From Asterionellopsis glacialis (lineage: Eukaryota > Bacillariophyta > Plagiogrammaphyceae > Rhaphoneidales > Asterionellopsidaceae): 25,754 bases of DNA. Location: NCBI GenBank assembly GCA_014885115.2, contig WKLE02000452.1, positions 1 through 25,754 of the forward strand, given 5' to 3'. The notes beneath the pieces are model-generated. The model did no database searches. It was not told the origin of the DNA and saw nothing but the letters and a program-made list of their open reading frames with translations. A program made the translations under genes and the position numbers. Numbering within the stretch: position 1 is the stretch's first letter; the number at the start of each line of letters is the position of its first letter. Shown here piece after piece: positions 18,636-25,754 of this stretch.

Positions 18636-20674
18636 AAGTATTAGGTGTTTCATTTAAGGATCACTTCCAGAAAGATTTCTAGGATGAGAAATCTGAGCAA
18701 GTTGGTCACCATTCTAGCTGATTTTGATACTGTTGAAAATATTTGATGTTAAAAAAAAACAGGACCTGGAAGGTAAAAAAAACTTAATAAAAAATAAAAG
18801 GGCTCATCTACTGTTTTCTTCAAATTTTGGATAGCTATTTGAATGTGTTCCTGTGGAGCATTCCCATTGTTCAGAGGCTCTTTTTTTTCCAGACAAAATT
18901 GAAATACAAACAGAAGCATAAAAGTGGTTATCTGGGCTACCTTAATCACTTCCTTTCTAAAAAAATTTGTAAACAAAGATTTTAAATCTTAGTACAAATG
19001 AAATAACTGGCATTCTTTTTGAGGAGGACCTTTGTTTCAAGGAAAGCTTTGGTACATGTATATTCTGCCATGGAATTGCTCTTTGTTGGTGACATGAATG
19101 AATTGATAGATGTGTGCTTATCATGTATTGGTATGTTTGTCTAAACTACTTCCATCCTGCTTCCATTTGTAGTAACACTAGGCCTTTTAATGAGCATCAT
19201 TGGGGCACTTCCGGAAAAGATTTCTATGATGAGTAATGCTTTGAGTAAGTTGTATTTCTAAATCATGTTATCCTATATCATGCAGTAGTTTAATATCATG
19301 AACAGATCTGACCTATGCAACTTGACAGTTTATTTTCAAAAAAAATAGAAACATTGGATCTAATTAGAAATGAAATCAATGGTACTCTCCCAGAAGACAT
19401 TTACTTGATGGAAGACTTAGGTACATACAGTATATACATTTATCTAGCTAGCGGCAACCAAAGGCCTTTGACTTGTTTTTATCTTCTAATAGTACATTGA
19501 ATTTTTCTTGTCCGACAATTTCCAATCCTTCCATTTGTAGAAATATTAAATCTCAACACTAACAGCATCCATGGGTCACTTCCAGAAGCAATATCCATGA
19601 TGAGTAATCTGAGCAGTAAGTCATGATTCTGAATCTTATTCAGTATAGTGCACTTATTATTTCATATCATGTATGATCAACATATTCTGACCTATGGGAC
19701 ATAACCCCTCATTTGAAAACATAGAATTATTAGATCTTTTTGGAAATGGAATATCTTGTACTCTCCCAGAAGACCTTCACTTCATGGAAAGCTTACCTAC
19801 ATATGAATCAAGTATTGTATTCTAATCACTTTACAAGTTTAATACTTGTGTATCTGTATCAAAAAAGTCTTCCCAGTGATGAGAGGTTTTTAAATGTCAT
19901 GTACGTTTTTATGTTACATATTTAGATTTTTTTTAAATAATGCTATTTATAGAAATATTAGGTCTTGCATGATGCTAACAACATCCATGGGTCACTTCCA
20001 GAAATGATGCCCATGATAAGGAGTAATTTGAGTAAGTCACAATTTCAATGTTATCCTATGTAATGCATTGCATTTATTTGACATAATGAATCAGGAATGG
20101 ATCTGACCTGTGTAATTTTACATCTTTTTTGTAAATAGAGAGACATTGGATCTTTCTAGAAATGGCATCACTGATACTCTTCCAGAAGATATTTACATGC
20201 TGATGGAAAGCTTAGGTATGTCTGTTTCTACATTGATGGCATCCATCAACCAAAAAATGCAGTTTAGTTGTTTCCTCTGATTTGTATTATAAATCATGAG
20301 CTACTGGAATTTCCATTTTCTTTGTTTCATTGTGCTCTCTAATTACTCACAATATCAATTGTGTGCTTCTGTTGCTGGTAGAATTCATTTTGCTGACTGA
20401 TAACTCCATCAATGGTACAATCCTGTCTGAGATTGGAAGCCTAACAAACTTAGGTAGTCATAGGATGTCATTGTGTTTGTGTCATTTCCATAATGGATGA
20501 TTTCTTCTTATAACAGATGTGTACTTTTATTTGCTTATACCACATCAATTAAAACACATACTGTTCATGTCCTGTTTTAGTGGCAAAGTATGGACCCAAA
20601 ATACAATGTGCAGATCCCGTGACATGTACTTTGTAGAAAACTGTGGCACTCCCTACAATGTAAGGAAAATGTGA
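18636..20674 (+). pseudogene. Leucine-rich-repeat gene, one repeat per exon, partly decayed
   Basis: Each short exon encodes one 24-25 residue LRR. Two kinds alternate. Type A reads like I-L-N-L-N-T-N-S-I-H-G-S-L-P-E-A-I-S-M-M; type B like E-T-L-D-L-I-R-N-E-I-N-G-T-L-P-E-D-I-Y. Visible units: A1 18636-18714 (broken), B1 about 18977-19051, A2 19173-19244, B2 19349-19420, A3 19541-19615, B3 19725-19796, A4 19953-20031, B4 20141-20215, C 20382-20453, then a possible terminal exon 20517-20674 ending in TGA. Acceptors are mostly TAG and donors GTAAGT, GTACAT or GTATGT. All junctions split a codon after its first base (phase 1). Lesions: stops/frameshift in A1, weak acceptor in B1, GT to CT donor in B3, a 4-nt insertion in A4. 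No start exon, kinase or membrane segment was found. The LRR identity is strong; function is unknown. Confidence 0.75.
18977..20215 (+). repeat. Tandem cassette repeat of about 370-415 bp (A exon, intron, B exon, intron)
   Basis: A exons start at 19173, 19541 and 19953 (368 and 412 bp apart); B exons at 19349, 19725 and 20141 (376 and 416 bp apart). The A-to-B introns are also related: all three contain a version of GATCTGACCTATG (around 19303, 19687 and 20100). The B-to-A introns end in related CCATTTGTAG or TTTATAG acceptors. Shared intron sequence shows that the whole cassette was copied, not the exons alone. Confidence 0.8.
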
Positions 20675-20923
20675 ATTCAAAAAATAATAATGGTTCCTAG
20701 TGAGTACACGGCACCAGTATGTACTGATTTGTTTCATATGTAGTACTAGCAGGATTACAAGTAGTTCCCCCTTTGCAACAGACCAGTACTGCTGTCTGTA
20801 CCTTTGTAGCATACCAAGTGTTACACTAAAAAAACTATACCTGGTACAGTCAAATAATAATATATTGAATCTCTAAAATGCAAAAATAATTTGATTACAG
20901 TTTATGACAACATGGGGATACAC
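20675..20923. other. Intergenic downstream of the LRR array
   Basis: A GTAAGG donor-like site at 20660-20665 could extend the LRR gene further, but no clear downstream exon is seen. The stretch contains GTAC-type words (TGAGTACACGGCACCAGTAT near 20700) and no coding frame of note. Confidence 0.35.
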
Positions 20924-21115
20924 TTTGTGGCAAATAGGTTTGGGAGTACCGAGCCTACAGTATCTTTTTGTAAGTAGAAACCATACTCTAAACGTAGGTT
21001 TCAGTACAATTGGTACGTATAATTGAAGATACAAGGATTGTACCATTCCTACCGTAAAATGGCGTATGTACATGGATCCGTAGGCCTGGTACTCACAAAC
21101 CTATTTGCCACGAAA
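20924..21115. repeat. 192-bp imperfect hairpin or MITE-like inverted repeat
   Basis: 20924-20950 and 21088-21115 are near-perfect inverted copies sharing GGCAAATAGGTTTG and the flanking GAGTACC. Complementarity continues inward with mismatches: GCCTAC at about 20953-20958 pairs with GTAGGC at about 21080-21085. The interior has no coding frame. It may be a small non-autonomous element or a transcribed hairpin. No target-site duplication is evident. Confidence 0.6.
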
Positions 21116-21706
21116 GGTACAGTATATATCATATATCAAGTACAGTTCAGTTACATAGCTGTTCTGTCATACTAGGTAGGTCCTATAGTATTGTAGGTTC
21201 CTTGAATTGTAACTGTCTAAGGCGGCCGAATGCGTACCTGATAATGTGAATGATATTCTTTTATACCAGCTACTTAAAGTACCTACTTGTACTTGCTGGT
21301 ATCATATTCAGTAATACCCATACCCAGGTACCAGGTAATATGCATCATGTAAAATAATAGACTTTAAAAAATGTGCTCTAGTAGGACCAACGTGGTAGAT
21401 GGTTATCATATTTATCGTACTGTACCATGTTGACTTATTATCGGTTATCGGTATTTATATTATTTTGCAATTACTGTTGTCGGAAGAAGTATACCGGTAA
21501 GAATAAGACATGGGACAGATAAAGGTACCAGAAAATGTACTGTAGCTGTACCCGAATGCCCAATAATTGAAAGAAGAGATGATATAAAAATAATACTGTA
21601 TACAGTATCAAGAATTTTTCTTGGAATAGGTAGCAAAAACGAGGATTATGACTCATGTACCAGGTAATGCTGCATGCATATCTTCAATGTACTGAACCAG
21701 GAATGA
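21116..21706. other. GTACC-rich intergenic DNA
   Basis: There is no coding frame. GGTAC/GTACC words are dense here (for example TACCCAGGTACCAGGTAAT near 21316-21335, and others near 21283 and 21523). Short AT dinucleotide stretches occur near 21120-21135. Confidence 0.5.
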
Positions 21707-21859
21707 TTTCCGGCGAATTCCGCATGTTCGGAGTTTTTTTTAATTAAAGTTGTTGCAACGGATGGTCAAGTTCTCTCTCATCCAGCAGCAGGCGGACTCG
21801 TACTGCCTGGTATTCATGTTGACGACCAAGGACTTTGTAGAGATTGCAGGTACAATTAA
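21707..21859 (+). other. Exon-like relic with a Cys-x2-Cys motif
   Basis: The frame is open between a TGA at 21704-21706 and a TAA at 21857-21859, with no ATG. From about 21749 the peptide looks like real protein: V-V-A-T-D-G-Q-V-L-S-H-P-A-A-G-G-L-V, then a G-L-C-R-D-C segment. An acceptor-like poly-T plus AAAG precedes it and GCAG|GTACAA, a donor-like site, follows Cys-Arg. The layout V-V-x-x-G-Q-...-G-L-C-x-x-C resembles residues 10-35 of the gene beginning 409 bp downstream of this frame. It may be a relic of a paralogue or an alternative 5' exon. Confidence 0.4.
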
Positions 21860-21882
21860 TTTTACCTGTTCCTAACATTTAC

Positions 21883-21920
21883 GGTACCCCTGTACCAGGT
21901 ACTGGTACCAGGTACCTGTA
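21883..21920. repeat. GTACC/GGTACC word cluster
   Basis: Within 38 bases there are repeated, partly palindromic GGTACC and GTACCAGGTAC words. This is the densest of many such clusters in the window (also near 86-104, 8714-8726, 9369-9383 and 21325-21334). They occur outside the large coding regions with few exceptions. Confidence 0.7.
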
Positions 21921-22267
21921 GGGAGGAAGGAACATAGCAGCATTTATTTGCAGCACGCACGTGTGACTCTTGGTTTGGAATTACCTGGTACGAGTGGAAA
22001 TCTCATATTATTTGCTTGCGTTTATTTGAGGGAGGCGTTTGAGTCTTCTCGTGTATGGAGCAATAACATATATCAGATCGCGTGTTGGCGGTGACGAAAA
22101 CACAAGACACAACATTCCTAAAGCACGATATATATCAAGTAGGAAGGAGTAAGACATTCATCTGGATCCTAAAAAAGCCACCAGATAGTTCACACACAAG
22201 ATATTTGTGTTCAGACACACCACGTTAGCCAGGAAAAGAGTAAGAAAGACAAAAGTATTTATAAATC

Positions 22268-25200
22268 ATGTCGATGGATGTTCGTCGTCGTTCCGTTGTT
22301 ATTAATGGGCAACTTGTGAGTGGTGAAGATGTCAACATTGTGTGCAAGCGGAAGGGGCTGTGCCCTTCATGTGGCGAAGTTAAGACTCATCAAAGGAAAC
22401 GCAAAGGACTTGTTGGCTTTGAAATGACGCCACTAACAGTGAAAAATTACAACGGCGATTATGCAGTTTACAAAGGATATTGTATTCGGCCCTTGTGCTA
22501 TTCTCTTGATCAAGCAAAGCGTGAACTAGGGGAAGTGACGGCCACAACTAACCCTATGGCATATAATAGAAATGATGGAGCTCCATCGTCCGTTCGATCC
22601 AGATCTTCTGCGGGTTCAGACGAGAATTCGGGGAGTCGTGACAATGATAACTCATCGACTTATGGCGGTTCAAGATCTACAAGGGATGCTGGAGCTCCAT
22701 CGTCCTTTCGATCCAGATCCTCTGTGGATTCAGACGAGATTTCGGGGAGTCGTAGATCACGGAATTCTGGTGGTTCACAAATTCGCAGAGGCGTGGTTCG
22801 TGAGGATTCCTTTAATAGTGCATCTATTGCTGATGATTCAACATTATCTTCTCACGACATATCTACCGGCGGACGTAGTAGTGAATTTTCATTTGGCGCA
22901 TCTTCATCAAGAAGTTTCAACCTGGAACCTAGGCGAGATGGGAAAGGAAATGTAGTCCTAGCTTCTTATGTACCAGGTTCTTCATCCAGATCTATTACAT
23001 CGGCAGGATCGCATCGTAACTTAGGAGGATCATCCTCTATAGGTTCATTTAGAGATCGAAATCATCATCTGTCAAGAGAAACATCATCTGGTTCATATGA
23101 TCATTTAAAGATCCTTGCAGGTAGAGCTACGGACTCTGATACATCAACAAGTAGTAACACAACAAAAACTAAAAATCGGGTACAATCTCGACGATACACC
23201 GGTGATCACCGACCCGCTAGCGAGCAACATTTATCATCAAACCACCCAAGGCGGTCTTCCTTTACTGGAAATAGTTTTCGGTCACCAGTGCATGATAGTA
23301 TACAAGAACAACAGAATGAAAGTTTATCAAAGGACAATTCAAAACGCGTTTCCTTCAATGATGACCCACCAGAAACATCTGGTTATGTCGCACCAGTGGA
23401 TGTAAAAGAAATCAAGCCGGTCATTCGAGAATTAGAAAAATACGCAAAAAGAGGGGACTACAGCTCCCTTGTTGATAAATTATGCAGTGAATGGAATGAT
23501 GCTGACGTCGTTGAGAAAGCTTTTAAACTGATGAGAAATGGTATCCATGTTCTTGATGATGGCTATGTGTTTTCATCATCTACGTGGGTGAAATATACAA
23601 TTACTGCCATGGAGAATCAATCGAAACGAGGATACATACAAGCACAAGGCATATTAATGCTCTGGACTCTTTGTACATTATCTCCTCGGTATATGAAGGA
23701 TGTTTCCAAGGGTTCCTGTGTTGGTGCAGTTGTTGGAATTATGAATCGATATAAAATGGAAGATGATGTTTTGGAATACTCATGTGGATTTCTTGAATGC
23801 CTTACCAGTAATGAAAAGGATGGCATGGGGATGAAACACGCTGCTACAAGACAAGCGATTCCTGCACTCGTCAGAACGATACGTGAAAGTAATAATTCTG
23901 TTGCCAGGGAGCGGGCTATGCGGGCTATTTACAACTTTTCACAGCAAGATAATACAAACTATACCGGATACTCCCTGGTGGTACAAGTTCAGAACGCAAT
24001 TGCAGTAGGCGGTCAAGGGATGGCTGCAATCACGAAATTAATTGAAAACGAAAAGACGCAGGAATGGGGAATTTGGCTAGTACAGGGCATATTTTCCTCT
24101 AGTGATGGCTCAAGTGGGTTTTTCAGTGGAGAAGACAGTGGCATATTGAATACACTTATTAATTTGACTCATTCTCAAGATGTTAATATCCAGCAGGCAG
24201 CATTTGATATGATTTCTGCAAAGGCAATCTCTGCTGGAAAGCAAGGAGATCATTTATCAGAGGAAATTGTGAAGTCTGCTGTCGAAAGTGTTATTGTTGC
24301 CATGTCAGTTCATAGATCGAAGCCTGATTTGCAGCTTTCGGCGATTGGTTTATTGTTAAACTTCTGCACTGATTCTCACCAATGTAGCAAGCTTGCACAC
24401 ATGGATGTTGTCCCAGCCCTTCTAGAAGCTCTTCATGTATTCGGAAACAATGCTCATATTCAGGGTGCTGCTTGCTTGGCTCTTTCATATCTTTGCATTC
24501 ATGACGAGGGAAGCAAGTTAGCTCTGGTGGAAAATAGAGGCGTTGACGAACTTTGCGAAGCATTTCACACTTTTGTAGCGAATGAAGACCAGTCATCATA
24601 TCCACCGGAGGCTATTGAACAGATAAAGAACGGCGTGTGTGCAGCTCTTACCAGTCTTACAGCAAGCAATGATACGATATCTGCTGTAAAGAAGTCAGGG
24701 ATTTTTTGGGAAATGGATATTATGACCAAGGAAGGCGATAACTCAGAAATGAGAGTATATGTGCATACAATGTTCCAAAACATACTTGCTTCAACATGGA
24801 GACTAGACGAGCAACTTGGCAGTGATTATCAAACAACAATTGATATGGTGATGAAACATCTGAAGACTACGTCACAGGAAAGAGAAGCAAGTCATGTGAT
24901 TGCGTTATTATTTGATCTCTCTCTGAAGTCAACCACTTCAATGGACAATGTCCTGTCGTCGGACAATGGACGTGCCATGAACATAATTCTAAAAACTATG
25001 GAAGCTCACCCTAATTCCGCTGATGTTCAACGGTTTGGCTGTGCCTTGCTGGCAAATATATATGTTCGACTCCACTACGATGGTAAGCTTAATCAGAGAA
25101 CGTCACTAACATTGGGTACAAAAGCATTCGATATTGAGACACACACGGAAAGAGAAGTGAAAGTCCTTTCTGCAGCTATGAACAATCACAAGGGAAATGC

Positions 25201-25754
25201 TCAGATTCAAGAATATGGTTGTGATGCATTAGCTAACTTTATCACTGGTGCAAACTCTCCGGAGGACGCAAGTGAAATTGAGGCCACTGCAGAGGTATCA
25301 CGAGTCTACTGTGGAGTTCTCAAGATAGTTGTTGATGCTCTGTCGATCCACGAAACAAGTCCATTTGTTATCAAAAGTGCTTGTCGTCTCTTCTCAGTTA
25401 TAGTTTTTCTCGATTGTGGAGATGACTTGAGACGCATGGGCCCCCATGCAACATCAAAACTTCTTGAAACCATGTCTGGATTTCCAAAAGATGAAGAATT
25501 GCAGTCACTTGCCTGTAATGTATTCGTAAGTCTAGTTGAAGATGAAGAAAGTGGAAGATTCTTAGGCGAAGAAGATAGCATCCGATCGTTGCTTGCGTGC
25601 TTCAAATTCGAAAATGAAAGTCTTTCAGCGAGTGCAGCTGAAATTCTTGTCAAGATTCTCAAAACGAACTTTCTTGCAAGCAATTACTTCATGGAGATTG
25701 AGGACTCAATTGAAAGTGTTGTTCTATCCATGATGCGACATTCCCAGTCAGCTC
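22268..25754 (+). CDS. Cys-knuckle and armadillo-repeat protein, 3' end beyond the window
   Basis: The frame is open from the ATG at 22268 through 1,162 complete codons to the window edge, so it is incomplete at the C-terminus. A second in-frame Met is residue 3. Residues 26-77 hold C26, C32-P-S-C35-G, K-T-H41, then V-Y-K-G-Y-C72-I-R-P-L-C77: probably a zinc-binding knuckle of a kind seen at the N-terminus of various diatom repeat proteins. Residues about 95-370 are Ser/Arg/Gly/Asp-rich and probably disordered, with many S/T-rich phosphorylation-type sites. From about 376 onward the chain is helical armadillo/HEAT-like repeats, with segments such as N-A-H-I-Q-G-A-A-C-L-A-L-S and N-A-Q-I-Q-E-Y-G-C-D-A-L-A-N. 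No membrane segment or catalytic domain is visible. It is probably a cytosolic or nuclear protein-binding scaffold. The start is supported by the change from AT-rich, stop-dense DNA to long open sequence. Confidence 0.9.
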   Translation, partial: MSMDVRRRSVVINGQLVSGEDVNIVCKRKGLCPSCGEVKTHQRKRKGLVGFEMTPLTVKNYNGDYAVYKGYCIRPLCYSLDQAKRELGEVTATTNPMAYNRNDGAPSSVRSRSSAGSDENSGSRDNDNSSTYGGSRSTRDAGAPSSFRSRSSVDSDEISGSRRSRNSGGSQIRRGVVREDSFNSASIADDSTLSSHDISTGGRSSEFSFGASSSRSFNLEPRRDGKGNVVLASYVPGSSSRSITSAGSHRNLGGSSSIGSFRDRNHHLSRETSSGSYDHLKILAGRATDSDTSTSSNTTKTKNRVQSRRYTGDHRPASEQHLSSNHPRRSSFTGNSFRSPVHDSIQEQQNESLSKDNSKRVSFNDDPPETSGYVAPVDVKEIKPVIRELEKYAKRGDYSSLVDKLCSEWNDADVVEKAFKLMRNGIHVLDDGYVFSSSTWVKYTITAMENQSKRGYIQAQGILMLWTLCTLSPRYMKDVSKGSCVGAVVGIMNRYKMEDDVLEYSCGFLECLTSNEKDGMGMKHAATRQAIPALVRTIRESNNSVARERAMRAIYNFSQQDNTNYTGYSLVVQVQNAIAVGGQGMAAITKLIENEKTQEWGIWLVQGIFSSSDGSSGFFSGEDSGILNTLINLTHSQDVNIQQAAFDMISAKAISAGKQGDHLSEEIVKSAVESVIVAMSVHRSKPDLQLSAIGLLLNFCTDSHQCSKLAHMDVVPALLEALHVFGNNAHIQGAACLALSYLCIHDEGSKLALVENRGVDELCEAFHTFVANEDQSSYPPEAIEQIKNGVCAALTSLTASNDTISAVKKSGIFWEMDIMTKEGDNSEMRVYVHTMFQNILASTWRLDEQLGSDYQTTIDMVMKHLKTTSQEREASHVIALLFDLSLKSTTSMDNVLSSDNGRAMNIILKTMEAHPNSADVQRFGCALLANIYVRLHYDGKLNQRTSLTLGTKAFDIETHTEREVKVLSAAMNNHKGNAQIQEYGCDALANFITGANSPEDASEIEATAEVSRVYCGVLKIVVDALSIHETSPFVIKSACRLFSVIVFLDCGDDLRRMGPHATSKLLETMSGFPKDEELQSLACNVFVSLVEDEESGRFLGEEDSIRSLLACFKFENESLSASAAEILVKILKTNFLASNYFMEIEDSIESVVLSMMRHSQSA
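22577..22753 (+). repeat. 63-bp direct repeat in the Ser-rich linker
   Basis: 22577-22639 and 22691-22753 are near-identical copies, 114 bp (38 codons) apart. Each encodes G-A-P-S-S-x-R-S-R-S-S, then S-D-E and S-G-S-R. Only a few bases differ. This is an in-frame internal duplication that keeps the linker open. Confidence 0.85.

Noticed and set aside
1..25754. tRNA, rRNA, CRISPR arrays, bacterial promoters or operons
   Set aside because: None seen; no T-loop/anticodon pattern was found, no regular spaced repeats occur, and the gene style is eukaryotic.

Overview
The window looks like nuclear DNA of a stramenopile alga, most likely a diatom. The genes are sparse (roughly 11 kb of 25.7 kb has coding character) and lie in AT-rich DNA. 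Most are long single-exon reading frames, and the split gene has short GT...AG introns. The protein types fit diatoms: an ankyrin module with the signature P-L-H-x-A-x-x-A-G-K-T-W, a cysteine-knuckle plus armadillo protein with a long Ser-rich linker, and leucine-rich repeats of the L-P-E-x-I type. Intergenic DNA is also full of GGTACC/GTACCAGGTAC-type words. The species cannot be named from the sequence.

Layout. From 1 to about 6.2 kb there is AT-rich DNA with no convincing gene; one 189-codon ATG reading frame on the minus strand (727-1296) is only a candidate. From 6.3 to 8.3 kb, on the minus strand, lies an EF-hand protein of 662 residues. Its tail carries three tandem 23-residue units, each with an R-R-x-S motif. 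From 8.3 to 10.3 kb is intergenic DNA with a 232-bp element bounded by perfect 25-bp inverted repeats. From 10.3 to 14.3 kb, on the minus strand, is a very large ankyrin-repeat protein ending in an IAP/MULAN-type RING finger. It is interrupted by a 265-base assembly gap that probably also hides an intron. From 14.9 to 18.4 kb is a decayed transposon-derived region: a 99-codon orphan frame, a broken basic/acidic coding region on the plus strand, and, on the minus strand, a badly broken transposase of the PIF/Harbinger class (DDE_Tnp_4 family) in which all three catalytic positions can still be recognised.

From 18.6 to 20.7 kb, on the plus strand, is the most striking structure. It is a leucine-rich-repeat gene in which each 24-25 residue repeat is one exon of 72, 75 or 79 nt, with all junctions in phase 1. 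Two exon types, A and B, alternate four times. The introns are duplicated too, so the locus grew by tandem copying of an A-intron-B-intron cassette. Several modules are damaged, so the gene is partly or wholly a pseudogene. From 20.7 to 22.3 kb is GTACC-rich intergenic DNA with a roughly 190-bp imperfect hairpin and a relic exon that resembles the start of the next gene. From 22,268 to the end, on the plus strand, is the cysteine-knuckle/armadillo protein, open for 1,162 codons and running off the window.

The four large genes do not form a pathway or operon that can be read from the sequence. Three of them (EF-hand, ANK-RING, ARM) are multidomain scaffold or signalling-type proteins, and their neighbourhood looks accidental. 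Starts were chosen at ATG codons. For both long minus-strand frames the open frame begins with an upstream GTG that a eukaryotic nuclear gene would not use.
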